Shown here in pieces: positions 25,712 through 33,810 of a stretch of DNA of 64,000 nucleotides. The stretch covers positions 1-64,000 of the forward strand of contig NZ_VWPI01000137.1 in assembly GCF_015155755.1 (NCBI RefSeq), in the 5' to 3' direction. The DNA is from Komagataeibacter sp. FXV3 (lineage in GTDB: Bacteria > Pseudomonadota > Alphaproteobacteria > Acetobacterales > Acetobacteraceae). The translations under genes and the position numbers were made by a program. The notes under the pieces were generated by a model. It ran no database searches. It was given only the letters and a program-made list of their open reading frames with translations, and was not told the origin of the DNA. How positions within the stretch are numbered: the stretch's first letter is position 1; each line of letters starts with the position of its first letter.

Positions 25712-26920
25712 ATGATGAAACCCGCCAACTCGCTGCTTTCGGGGCTGCCGACCACCATTTTTTCAGTCATCTCTGCGCTGGCGGTGAAACATGACGCCAT
25801 CAACCTCGGTCAGGGCTTTCCCGATACCGAAGGACCCGCCGACATGGTGGATGCCGCGGCCGACGCCCTGCGTGACGGACGCAACCAGTATCCCCCGCTT
25901 GCGGGCCTGCCGGAACTGCGGGCCGCCGTGGCACGGTCCAATGCGCGCTTTTATGGAATTGCGGTCGATCCCGCGCGTGAAGTGGTGGTGACATGTGGTG
26001 CTACGGAAGCGATTACCGCCTCCCTCATGGCACTGGTCAACCGGGGCGATGAAGTGGTGGTGTTCGAACCGTTATACGACACGTACATGCCGGTTCTGGA
26101 CATGCTGGGCGCGGTCGTGCGCAAGGTGCGGCTGACACCGCCGCACTGGGACCTGCCGCGGGCGGAACTGGCGGCTGCCTTCAGCCCGCGCACCAAGGCG
26201 ATCTTGCTGAATACACCCATGAATCCGACCGGGAAGGTGTTCACCCGCGATGAACTGGAGTTCATCGCCAGCCTTGTCGCGCGCCATGATGCCTATGCGG
26301 TGTGTGACGAGGTGTATGAACACCTGACTTTCGGCACGATTGCGCACCTGCCGCTCATGACGTTGCCGGGCATGCGTGAACGCACGATCCGCATTGGCAG
26401 CGCGGGCAAGAGCTTTTCCATGACGGGATGGAAGGTTGGTTACGTCACGGCTCCCGCCCCGCTGGCTGACCTGGTGATGAAGGCGCACCAGTTGCTGACA
26501 TTCACTGTCGCCCCCAACCTGCAGCGTGCGGTGGCCATGGGGCTGGACAAGGATACCGCCTATTTCCACCAGCTGGCGGAAGGCATGCGCGGCGCGCGTG
26601 ATACCCTTGCGGATGGACTGTCGCGGGCGGGCCTGTCGGTGCTGCCATCGGATGGCAGCTACTTCCTGATCGCCGATATCGCGCCACTTGGCTTTGCGGG
26701 GGATGATGTCGCGTTCTGCCAGCAGATGATCCGCCATGTGGGCGTGGCTGCGATTCCGGTCTCGGCTTTCTATGACAGCAGGGGCACGGATATCCCCGCC
26801 CGCTATGTCCGTTTTGCCTTCTGCAAGAAGAAGGAGGTGATCGCGGGCGCCGTAAAGCGGCTGCAATCCGTGCGTGAACGGCTGTGCGCAGGAAATGTGG
26901 TGGAAATCCAAAAAGGATAG
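25712..26920 (+). CDS. class I/II pyridoxal-phosphate aminotransferase
   Basis: 402 residues. The PLP fold is evident: QYPPLAGLPELRAAVAR, CGATEAITA, NTPMNPTGKVF, CDEVYEHLTF and the lysine motif SAGKSFSMTGWKVGY. It most resembles the methionine/kynurenine (YbdL, KAT) and DapC-like branch of aspartate-aminotransferase fold I; the donor cannot be decided from sequence. It is divergent from glnB and 43 bases upstream of tRNA-His. Start is ATG at 25712 or the adjacent one at 25715. Confidence 0.9.
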   Translation: MMKPANSLLSGLPTTIFSVISALAVKHDAINLGQGFPDTEGPADMVDAAADALRDGRNQYPPLAGLPELRAAVARSNARFYGIAVDPAREVVVTCGATEAITASLMALVNRGDEVVVFEPLYDTYMPVLDMLGAVVRKVRLTPPHWDLPRAELAAAFSPRTKAILLNTPMNPTGKVFTRDELEFIASLVARHDAYAVCDEVYEHLTFGTIAHLPLMTLPGMRERTIRIGSAGKSFSMTGWKVGYVTAPAPLADLVMKAHQLLTFTVAPNLQRAVAMGLDKDTAYFHQLAEGMRGARDTLADGLSRAGLSVLPSDGSYFLIADIAPLGFAGDDVAFCQQMIRHVGVAAIPVSAFYDSRGTDIPARYVRFAFCKKKEVIAGAVKRLQSVRERLCAGNVVEIQKG

Positions 26921-26949
26921 TTGACGTACGCGTACGGATTTTCTAAATC
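26921..26949 (+). promoter_or_regulatory. candidate promoter for tRNA-His
   Basis: TTGACG (26921-26926), a 17-base spacer and TAAATC (26944-26949), directly behind the aminotransferase stop and 14 bases before the tRNA. Confidence 0.65.
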
Positions 26950-26962
26950 ACTGCGCAGTTGT

Positions 26963-27039
26963 GGCGGACGTAGCTCAGTTGGTAGAGCGCCGGTTTGTGG
27001 TACCGGTTGTCGCGGGTTCAATCCCCGTCGTTCGCCCCA
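26963..27039 (+). tRNA. tRNA-His (anticodon GTG)
   Basis: 77 bases with an encoded G at position -1 (26963) facing C73, the histidine identity element. Acceptor GCGGACG/CGTTCGC, anticodon loop TTGTGGT with GTG, T arm GCGGG-TTCAATC-CCCGT, and CCA encoded. Confidence 0.97.
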
Positions 27040-27083
27040 ACCCACCTTTCCTGAAAATAACGAATATGACGTGTGGCGGCAGG

Positions 27084-27947
27084 CTATTGCCCGGGTCGCG
27101 CGAATGTGCGTTCCAGCCCGGCCAGTAGCGGCGTGGGCGTAAGCCCCAGTTGCGTGCGCATGGGAGCAATGTCGAAAATCTTGTCTTCCATCAGTCGCCG
27201 CACCTCGGCTGGCGCAATGTGGGGCAGGCCGGGCAGATGGATTCGCGCCGCCGCCATCAGCAGCCAGCCGGGAACGGATGCGACAGGCCGTGGGCGCAGC
27301 CCCGCCGCGATCGCGACATGGCGCGTGAAATCACGATAGGTAACCTGATCCCCACCCGCGATGACCAGGCTGTGCGGCCCATCCCACGCGTGGTTCAGGG
27401 CGGCAAGGATGGCGCGGGTCACATCGCCCTGCCATATGGGCTGGATGCGTGATGTGCCACCACCGGGCAGCGGCAGGATGGGCAGGCGGCGCATGAGGGT
27501 GGCAAGGCGCTGCACGTTATCCTCTCCCGTTGCGCCATAAATCATGGTCGGGTGCAGCAGCACGCCATGGCGGCCTGAGCGGACAAATGCCTGCGCGCCT
27601 GCCATCACGCCACGCGCATGCGCGTCGGGCCAGCGGGTAAAGATACGGGTGCTGCCCAGCGCCACGATCCGGGCCTGTGGCGCCGCCGCCGCCAGCACGG
27701 CGGGCAGGTGGCGGGCATGGGCGGTCAGGACAATGGACGTGGCATCAGCCAGTGCAGCGCGCAGGCGGCCGGTATCATCGCGCAGGTCAGCCACACGGGC
27801 CGGATACGCCATGCCCGTCGCCCGCCACCGGGACAGGTTGCGCATGACGGGCACAACGGGCCGCCGGGCCGCCTTCAGCGCATGGCACAGCGCCAGTCCC
27901 GACCGGCCGGTCGCGCCAATGACATGCACCGGCCCGGCATCGGTCAT
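27084..27947 (-). CDS. NAD-dependent epimerase/dehydratase family protein (atypical SDR)
   Basis: 287 residues. Nucleotide loop GATGRSG at residues 11-17 (TGxxGxxG type), then LGSTRIF and YGATGED, a stretch replacing the usual YxxxK, followed by GVLLHPTMIYG. This resembles extended SDRs of the complex I NDUFA9-like or NmrA-like kind; no substrate can be named. It overlaps the upstream membrane-protein gene by one base (CATCA junction), so the pair is translationally coupled. Confidence 0.8.
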   Translation of the reverse strand: MTDAGPVHVIGATGRSGLALCHALKAARRPVVPVMRNLSRWRATGMAYPARVADLRDDTGRLRAALADATSIVLTAHARHLPAVLAAAAPQARIVALGSTRIFTRWPDAHARGVMAGAQAFVRSGRHGVLLHPTMIYGATGEDNVQRLATLMRRLPILPLPGGGTSRIQPIWQGDVTRAILAALNHAWDGPHSLVIAGGDQVTYRDFTRHVAIAAGLRPRPVASVPGWLLMAAARIHLPGLPHIAPAEVRRLMEDKIFDIAPMRTQLGLTPTPLLAGLERTFARPGQ

Positions 27948-29293
27948 CAGGGTGTGGAGATGGTCAGGCCCAGCGGTGCGGCAACCGACGGATCCCCGGC
28001 CATGGACAGGGCAACACCCAGCATCATCAGGTTGACAGGCTTCATCGGGCGCAGGGCGATCTGCAGCGGGTGGTCCTGCGGTGACTGCAGGAAGCGGCCC
28101 ATGGCGCGCATCGAGGCATCATCGGACGTGCTGAGCGTGGTCAGCAGGTTCTGCCGGTAGGTGTCCACATCCATGTCACGGCTTTTGGCCAGACCGGCCA
28201 CCACGTGATTGGCCAGCGACAGGTCGTCCCACGTCATGGCGGCGGAGACGATCCGCGCGGTTTCGGGAATGATGGCCATGTCGTCAAACGGGATCTGGTC
28301 CAGTTCGGACACCATGGTCAGGTTGCCCATGTCGGGGGATTCGATGGTCAGCGGTTCCAGATGCACACGGCCCGCGCTGCGGTCGCTGGTGCTGTTGGCG
28401 TGGATGTTGCCGCTGAAATGGTCATAGCCGAAGGCATTGAGGATGGACGGGTTGTCCGTGCCGGTGGACCACAGGGTCAGGTGGTCCAGCTTCGTATCCA
28501 TCTTGTCTTCGGTTTCGGTGGAAAAGCGCGACGTGGTCACATGGTCGATCTGCAGCATGGGGTGGGTGCTGTCGATTTCCACCTTCTTCAGGTCCATCGT
28601 CTGCGGATGGCGTTCATGCACCAGATGCCCCGACTGGATCAGGCTTGCGACCTCGCTGGCGAAATCCGGGCCGTCCACCACGATATGATCGACGGAAATG
28701 CGGCGTGTCGGTGTCAGGTTGATCTGCGTCGCCAGCCGGTCAAGGTCCAGATGCGATGCGCGGCCCATTCCGTACTGGCTTACGGTCATGCGCCCGATGG
28801 TCACGTCCGTCTGGCTGGCGGGAATGGCCAGATGCATGTTGGTGAACGTCCCCTTGTCCAGCACCAGGGAATCGAAACCCAGCGGGCGGGCCATGTCGCC
28901 CGCCGCACGCGCGGTGTTGGGCAGGACAAGGTTGCCCAGTTCCACCTGATCCAGCGATATGGTGTTGGAGGTGGTCATGACCTTCACGTTGCGCAGCACC
29001 AGACTGCCGATCTTCTCGCCCTGCACGTTATTGCCGGTCAGCCCACCCAGCCGCACGTCGGCTGCGATCAGCGTCATGGCGGGATTGTGGTAGGTGACAG
29101 CGGTGAAATGCGCCCCCCGCGCCAGCGTGCGCGGGCGCGCCGTGGCGTAGCTGAACGTGGCGTCAGGCCCGATGGAGGCCCGGAAGTCGGCAATGCCGGC
29201 CTCCAGCCTGCGTTGGGCAAAGTGGTGCACCCCCCAGCTGCCGACCAGCAGCACAAGTATAAGCAGGGGAATGGCGGGATAGAGTTTCTTCAC
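27947..29293 (-). CDS. membrane-anchored periplasmic protein of unknown function
   Basis: 448 residues: one N-terminal TM segment (YPAIPLLILVLLVGSWGVHH, about 4-23), then an exported domain made of regular beta-rich repeats such as LVLRNVKVMTTSNTISLDQV, LDKGTFTNMHL and LEPLTIESPDMGN. The repetitive beta pattern recalls AsmA/DUF945-like proteins with elongated grooves, but no signature is firm. It has a 3' overlap with the SDR gene. It is divergent from rplM-rpsI. Confidence 0.7.
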   Translation of the reverse strand: MKKLYPAIPLLILVLLVGSWGVHHFAQRRLEAGIADFRASIGPDATFSYATARPRTLARGAHFTAVTYHNPAMTLIAADVRLGGLTGNNVQGEKIGSLVLRNVKVMTTSNTISLDQVELGNLVLPNTARAAGDMARPLGFDSLVLDKGTFTNMHLAIPASQTDVTIGRMTVSQYGMGRASHLDLDRLATQINLTPTRRISVDHIVVDGPDFASEVASLIQSGHLVHERHPQTMDLKKVEIDSTHPMLQIDHVTTSRFSTETEDKMDTKLDHLTLWSTGTDNPSILNAFGYDHFSGNIHANSTSDRSAGRVHLEPLTIESPDMGNLTMVSELDQIPFDDMAIIPETARIVSAAMTWDDLSLANHVVAGLAKSRDMDVDTYRQNLLTTLSTSDDASMRAMGRFLQSPQDHPLQIALRPMKPVNLMMLGVALSMAGDPSVAAPLGLTISTP

Positions 29294-29384
29294 GAGCCTG
29301 ATATCCGTAATGACCTTGAACTGAGTGCTATCGCATTCCAGCCCCCTTGGGCAATCGCCAGCGGGCAGAGAGCTGCGGAAAGAT

Positions 29385-29413
29385 GTGCGGTATCATGATA
29401 CCACACACGTTTT
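29385..29413 (+). terminator. terminator-like hairpin in the leader of rplM-rpsI
   Basis: GTGCGGTATCATGATACCACAC is a near-perfect palindrome (stem GGTATCA/TGATACC plus GTG/CAC) followed by CACGTTTTTTT, 110 bases upstream of rplM. No + strand gene lies upstream for 2.3 kb, so it either stops stray transcription or acts as an attenuator. A TTGACG element at 29453-29458 may be the -35 box of a promoter downstream of it. Confidence 0.5.
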
Positions 29414-29524
29414 TTTACCGGAAAAATGCCGCCTGTACGGGATTATGTGCTTGACGTTCGTGTCCCGTACGGATGATAACGCGCCACCTGTTACCGCTAC
29501 ATTACTGGACGGAACACTGAATCC

Positions 29525-30007
29525 ATGAAGACCACACTTTCGCTGAAACCCGCAGAGGTGACGCGTGGCTGGACCCTGATCGACGCCGAAGGCCTCGTCC
29601 TGGGTCGCCTGGCGACCATCATCGCCCAGCGCCTGCGCGGCAAGCACAAGCCCCAGTTCACCCCGCATGTTGATTGCGGCGACAACATTGTCGTCATCAA
29701 CGCCGAGAAGGTCCGCCTGACCGGCAACAAGGTGGACCAGAAGCTGTTCCACTATCACACCGGCTATCCCGGTGGGATCAAGGAACGCACCATCACCCAG
29801 CGCCTGACCGGCAAGAATCCCGGTGATGTCGTGCGCAAGGCTGTCGAGCGCATGATCACCCGTGGCCCGCTGCAGCGCGCGCAGATGAAGCACCTGTATG
29901 TGTATGCCGGTAGCGAACATCCGCACGAAGGGCAGAAGCCGCAGGTTCTCGACGTTGCGTCAATGAACCGCAAGAACGCCGTGAACACCCAGAAGGTCGG
30001 GGGCTGA
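29525..30007 (+). CDS. rplM: 50S ribosomal protein L13
   Basis: 160-residue assembly protein of the large subunit. The family core is complete: [57 protein letters not shown] and [23 protein letters not shown]. It has a short N-terminal extension relative to E. coli. It is five bases from rpsI, as in nearly all bacteria. Confidence 0.98.
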   Translation: MKTTLSLKPAEVTRGWTLIDAEGLVLGRLATIIAQRLRGKHKPQFTPHVDCGDNIVVINAEKVRLTGNKVDQKLFHYHTGYPGGIKERTITQRLTGKNPGDVVRKAVERMITRGPLQRAQMKHLYVYAGSEHPHEGQKPQVLDVASMNRKNAVNTQKVGG

Positions 30008-30012
30008 ACAAC

Positions 30013-30516
30013 ATGTCCGAAACCCAAGAACGTACAGGCACGCTGGCCGACCTCAAGGAAGCGGTTGCTTCCGGCCAGGTTACCTCTTCGCAGGAAGCCG
30101 CACCCGTTTACGAAGCCAAGCGCGATGCGCAGGGCCGTTCCTATGCCACGGGCCGTCGTAAGGACGCCGTGGCCCGTGTGTGGATCAAGCCGGGCAAGGG
30201 CGACATCATCGTCAATGGCCGTCCGGTCGGCACCTATTTCGCACGCCCCGTGCTGCGCATGCTGATCACCCAGCCGTTCCTGGTTGCTGATCGCTACAAC
30301 CAGTTTGACGTGTACTGCACCGTTGTCGGTGGCGGTCTGTCCGGTCAGGCTGGTGCGGTCCGTCATGGTATCAGCCGTGCGCTGACCCATTACGAACCCG
30401 CGCTGCGCAGCATCCTGAAGGCTGCTGGCTTCCTGACGCGCGATTCGCGTGTTGTTGAACGTAAGAAGTACGGTCGCGCCAAGGCCCGTCGTTCCTTCCA
30501 GTTCAGCAAGCGCTGA
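30013..30516 (+). CDS. rpsI: 30S ribosomal protein S9
   Basis: 167 residues: an N-terminal acidic extension of about 35 residues, then the S9 core ([45 protein letters not shown]) and the conserved basic C-terminal tail ending RRSFQFSKR, which reaches the ribosomal P site. It is followed by two strong hairpins that end the operon. Confidence 0.98.
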   Translation: MSETQERTGTLADLKEAVASGQVTSSQEAAPVYEAKRDAQGRSYATGRRKDAVARVWIKPGKGDIIVNGRPVGTYFARPVLRMLITQPFLVADRYNQFDVYCTVVGGGLSGQAGAVRHGISRALTHYEPALRSILKAAGFLTRDSRVVERKKYGRAKARRSFQFSKR

Positions 30517-30524
30517 TCCTGTCT

Positions 30525-30591
30525 ATCCCGTGGCGTGCCACGGGATACGGGTTTTGCAACGGGGTCGGTCCAGCAATGGACCGGCCCCGTT
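30525..30591. terminator. double hairpin between rpsI and a convergent small gene
   Basis: First stem ATCCCGTGG/CCACGGGAT followed by ACGGGTTTT; second, longer stem AACGGGGTCGGTCCA/TGGACCGGCCCCGTT. They can stop rpsI transcription on the + strand and also fold on the minus strand for the convergent gene. Confidence 0.75.
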
Positions 30592-30621
30592 GTGCATCAG
30601 GCGTGCCGGATCGGCGCGGTA

Positions 30622-30897
30622 TCAGGCAAAGGGGTTGGCGACCTTGGCCGGTTTGCGGGGCGGCAGGGAATCAGGCAGGTCCTGCTGCGCTTCCAGGGTC
30701 GTCACGACCTGCTGCATGAAGGCCAGCAGCGCGCGCGCGCGTTCCAGCCCGGCTTTGTCACGACTCAGGTCCGTCTGGCCGTAAAAGGCGATGCTGTCGG
30801 TGCCGTTTTCCACCGTCATGCCACCAACGGTACGGCTGGCGCTGTTATCGGCAAAGGGGACCAGCGCGTCGGTGGCTGTCGGGTGATGGGCGGTCAT
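30622..30897 (-). CDS. small hypothetical protein
   Basis: 91 residues from the ATG at 30897 (MTAHHPTATDA); the frame extends to 30936 but overlaps the nuclease stop. Its middle VENGTDSIAFYGQTDLSRDKAGLERARALLAFMQQVVTTLEAQQDLPD is helical, and it ends with a basic KPAKVANPFA tail. No family recognised. It lies 32 bases behind the nuclease gene on the same strand. Confidence 0.65.
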   Translation of the reverse strand: MTAHHPTATDALVPFADNSASRTVGGMTVENGTDSIAFYGQTDLSRDKAGLERARALLAFMQQVVTTLEAQQDLPDSLPPRKPAKVANPFA

Positions 30898-30929
30898 GAT
30901 CTGTCTCCTGCAAAAAAGAAAGGGGCTGG

Positions 30930-31763
30930 TCACCACCGATAATAGATATGCCGGCTGCGGCGGTGGTAACGGGTTGTCCTGCGTGTGTGGGGACGTGTCG
31001 TGCCCAACGGCAACGTCATGCAGGTCTGCTTCAGGCGTGCGGGCAGGGCGGGAAAGGGATCGATCCCGGTAATATGGGTCAGTTCCGCCACGCTGACATG
31101 GCTGCAGCCGGGCGTGCGGGCGACGTTATGGCATACGTAAACCCCCGTCTGTTCACGGCGCGGGTCATATATGGCCTTCCATGTCGAGGTCGGCACCAGC
31201 ACGCGATCCGCCCCGATGGCCGACAGCGTGCGGCCATGGAAGGCGGGGCCGGTCACGACATACAGTTCCCCTTCACGCAGGGTCAGCCTGCGCACGGCCG
31301 ATTCGATTTCCTCCCACCTGCCCCGGTTCAGTGCGGCGCGTTGCGGCACGATATTGGACAGCAGGAACGTCTCTTGCTGTGTCTGTTCGTCGGGCATGTC
31401 GCCCGAGGGGCTCATATGCCCCCGGTCAAAGCCGGATCGGACATAGTCTTCCAGTTCCGCCCGCGCCGCTGGCGCAATGCGCGGGTCAGGGTGGAAGTCC
31501 CCCCGGCGCGGGGTGGACATGGCCGCGCGGATCATGGCGGTATCAAGATGTTCCGCCGACCACAGGGGTTCGTGTGCCAGCCCGGAATACAGCACGGCAT
31601 AGCGGGCATTGCACAGCAGTTGTGTCCGGGGCGACAGTTTTGCATTGTCCAGCGTTGGCAACTGCTGCCCCGCCCCCATTTCCGCACACCCTTCGGCGTG
31701 TGCGGCATGGGATGGGAACAGGGCCACAAGCCAGACCAGAAGGGGCAGGACATACCGTGTCAT
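30930..31763 (-). CDS. secreted DNA/RNA non-specific endonuclease (NUC family)
   Basis: 277 residues from ATG 31763, giving a clear signal peptide (RYVLPLLVWLVALFPSHAAHA); a GTG nine codons upstream is the alternative. The beta-beta-alpha-metal signature DRGHMSPSGDM holds the general-base His, followed by FLLSNIVPQRAALNRGRWEEIE with the metal-binding Asn, so it should be active. Such Serratia-type nucleases degrade extracellular nucleic acids for nutrition or remodel biofilm eDNA. The C-terminal tail is basic (RPHTRRTTRYHRRSRH), unusual and perhaps for nucleic acid or surface binding. Confidence 0.9.
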   Translation of the reverse strand: MTRYVLPLLVWLVALFPSHAAHAEGCAEMGAGQQLPTLDNAKLSPRTQLLCNARYAVLYSGLAHEPLWSAEHLDTAMIRAAMSTPRRGDFHPDPRIAPAARAELEDYVRSGFDRGHMSPSGDMPDEQTQQETFLLSNIVPQRAALNRGRWEEIESAVRRLTLREGELYVVTGPAFHGRTLSAIGADRVLVPTSTWKAIYDPRREQTGVYVCHNVARTPGCSHVSVAELTHITGIDPFPALPARLKQTCMTLPLGTTRPHTRRTTRYHRRSRHIYYRW

Positions 31764-31858
31764 GCGAAGGGCAGGGCAATGTCGGGACACGGTCTGGCGT
31801 TATCCATCTGTTCTGGTAAAATGGGGCTTATCCATGAAACATCTGATAAGGCAGGGCA

Positions 31859-32041
31859 ATGGCCGAGCAACCTGATTCAGGAAATCCCGGCCCGCAGGAT
31901 TCCTTCGTCCTGCATCGTCGTGAACTGCCCCCCACGCGGCGCGAGCGCATGCTGCGCATCGGCCTGCGTGTGGTGACGGTCGTGCTGTTGGCGGCGGCGT
32001 TGATCGACCTCGTCATGCAGCTTGCCGGACATGGTCGTTAA
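31859..32041 (+). CDS. small single-pass membrane protein
   Basis: 60 residues: a polar N-terminus with LPPTRRERMLRIG, then one TM helix (LRVVTVVLLAAALIDLVMQLA). Positive residues before the helix predict a cytoplasmic N-terminus. The ATG follows AAGGCAGGGCA. It is followed directly by repeat copy 5. Function unknown. Confidence 0.55.
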   Translation: MAEQPDSGNPGPQDSFVLHRRELPPTRRERMLRIGLRVVTVVLLAAALIDLVMQLAGHGR

Positions 32042-32057
32042 GGAACTGTCGGCTAAT

Positions 32058-32145
32058 AACAAGGAAGTTTTTGGTGAAGCTTTTTTCTGAAAGCTTCAGA
32101 AGAACGCCGCCTTTTTAAAAAAGACGGCGCCAAAAAATTTTTATG
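32058..32145. repeat. two-hairpin intergenic repeat, copy 5
   Basis: AAGGAAGTTTTTGGTG, palindrome GAAGCTTTTTTCTGAAAGCTTC, second stem GCCGCCTTTTTAAAAAAGACGGC, end CCAAAAAATTTTT. Between convergent genes. Confidence 0.85.
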
Positions 32146-32168
32146 TTTATTTATCAATAATTTTTCCC

Positions 32169-32840
32169 TTAAGGGGAATGCGCCCCTGCTGTTGTGGCGG
32201 GCGATGGCAGGTCGGCTGAAATGCCGCTTCTGGACAGGGCAATGGTCACGTCTATCGTTTCCTGATTGACCTGCGCATCAAATTCCTGGTCCACCACCGG
32301 GTTCTGCGCCATCGTCATCATGTCGCCAAAACGCAGATGCGCCCAGTCAATGCGGTCATGTGCCTGACGGGTCACGTCAAAATTCACCATGGGGTGCCGC
32401 GTACCGTTCGGGGCGGTGTAGGACCATGCAAAATGACAGCGTACGGGTGCGCCGCGCTGGGTAAACAGTGTGTGGACGAAGCCGGGCGTCACATCCATCT
32501 GCAATGTGTTCATGAGATAATGCGGCGCCTGCTTCTGCAGGGCGGGTGTGACCTGCGTATTGAACAGTCCGGCCTGAATCATTTCGGGCATGTGGGCCAT
32601 GAAAGTGGGCTGGTTTATGGTCATTTCCACCACGCAGGGCGCGGTCTGCGCAAAGCGGGTTTCAATACCCCATGCATGTGCGGTCGTCTCCGTTCCCATG
32701 ATGGGCGCGGGATAGGTGGCTGATGCGGCATGTGCCACATCCATGCCACCCATAAGGGCCAGGACCAGAACGGTCCCATGCAGGGTCCACCGTGGCGGGA
32801 CAGGACATTCGGGATGGGTCGGACGTGTCAGGCTAGGCAA
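32169..32840 (-). CDS. secreted protein of unknown function
   Basis: 223 residues. A basic, Pro-rich start precedes the hydrophobic segment LHGTVLVLALMGGMDVAHA, a likely signal peptide cut after AHA at about residue 38. The mature part has two Cys (about 68 and 134) that could form a disulfide, and reads as a beta-rich fold (VRCHFAWSYTAPNGTRHPMVNFDVTRQ). It stands alone. No family recognised. Confidence 0.7.
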   Translation of the reverse strand: MPSLTRPTHPECPVPPRWTLHGTVLVLALMGGMDVAHAASATYPAPIMGTETTAHAWGIETRFAQTAPCVVEMTINQPTFMAHMPEMIQAGLFNTQVTPALQKQAPHYLMNTLQMDVTPGFVHTLFTQRGAPVRCHFAWSYTAPNGTRHPMVNFDVTRQAHDRIDWAHLRFGDMMTMAQNPVVDQEFDAQVNQETIDVTIALSRSGISADLPSPATTAGAHSP

Positions 32841-33391
32841 GGGTCGGCACCGGTCTGTGTAAGGTCTTGGTGAATTGTCAGGGTGACAGGAAACAGCTTT
32901 TGTCCCCCTGCTGTCACGGGGGGTGTGGGCATGTCAGCCCTGTCCAGTATGGGCGGCCAGCCACATCGTGGGCAAGTCCTGCCATATACCGTGCATGGGG
33001 CAGGTGATGGGCAGGTACGTCGGTATATTGCATTTCATGGCAATGATTATTGCGGACCATTCATGTTCTGCATGTATTGTTTTGGTATCTGTCTGTCCAT
33101 ATTGCCATCAGTCATTGAAATGCCACAATAATCATCTTTTTCATGCCCTGCGGTCCCACTGCCACGCGCTGGCGGGGGCGTGTCACATAGCCCGGACCAT
33201 GGTTGTCAACCAATTGTGGCCACAGGGTTTTTTCGGGATATGTGATGATGAAACTCCTTCTGCCCTGCCGCGTTTGCGGCGGGTAATGGAAATCAGAAGA
33301 ATATTGCCGGTGGCGGTCTGTCGATACGGTCTGCCCATGGGGTGGTCGTGCCATTCAGGCTGGCGCAACCGGCAGTTCGGGTCAGGGAACC
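32841..33391. other. 550-base spacer, no gene seen
   Basis: Lower GC than its surroundings in the middle (33000-33140). Short open frames occur on both strands but none has a convincing start or composition. It probably holds the promoters of the divergent genes on both sides. Confidence 0.45.
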
Positions 33392-33604
33392 ATGTTTGAG
33401 TCAAAGATCATAGAAGTGGATGGCGTGTTCGTGGGGGCGGCCATCATTACGGGCATTGCGTCCTCGCTGCGTTTTTACGCAACCCATGACAGCGTGCGCA
33501 GCCTGCACAACGCCATCCTGCCCGATCTGGTGGCGCTGAAGCAGCGGGTGACGGCGACATTTCGCCGCATGGGGCATAAGGCCGTCACCTTCCGCGAGGC
33601 CTAG
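33392..33604 (+). CDS. small hypothetical protein
   Basis: 70 residues from an ATG with a TCAGGGAACC ribosome site. The sequence MFESKIIEVDGVFVGAAIITG reads as a beta-beta unit, followed by a helix with HDSVRSLHNAILPDLVALKQRV and a basic C-terminus. Strong terminator 13 bases after the stop, supporting a real transcription unit. Function unknown. Confidence 0.65.
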   Translation: MFESKIIEVDGVFVGAAIITGIASSLRFYATHDSVRSLHNAILPDLVALKQRVTATFRRMGHKAVTFREA

Positions 33605-33616
33605 CCACACAACGCG

Positions 33617-33660
33617 CGACGCCCCGGTGGGAACGTGTATCCCGCCGGGGCGTCGGTGTC
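33617..33660 (+). terminator. long GC-rich hairpin after the small gene
   Basis: Stem GACGCCCCGG(t)GGGA / TCCC(g)CCGGGGCGTC around the loop ACGTGTA, nearly perfect over 14 pairs. No T-run follows, so it may be an RNA-stabilising or Rho-assisted end rather than a classical terminator. Confidence 0.6.
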
Positions 33661-33687
33661 GGAAAAGACTGTCTGAACAGTCTGCAA

Positions 33688-33778
33688 TCCCAAGAAAGTT
33701 TTTGCTGAAGCTTTTTTCAAAAAGCTTCAAAAGAACGCCGCCTTTTAGAAAAAAGGCGGTATCCAAAAACTTTGATTA
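33688..33778. repeat. two-hairpin intergenic repeat, copy 6
   Basis: AAGAAAGTTTTTGCTG, palindrome GAAGCTTTTTTCAAAAAGCTTC, second stem GCCGCCTTTTAGAAAAAAGGCGG, end ATCCAAAAACTTTG. Between convergent genes (small gene and ilvD). Confidence 0.85.
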
Positions 33779-33810
33779 TTTTCCAACAGTCTGCCAGGTC
33801 GCCGGATATA

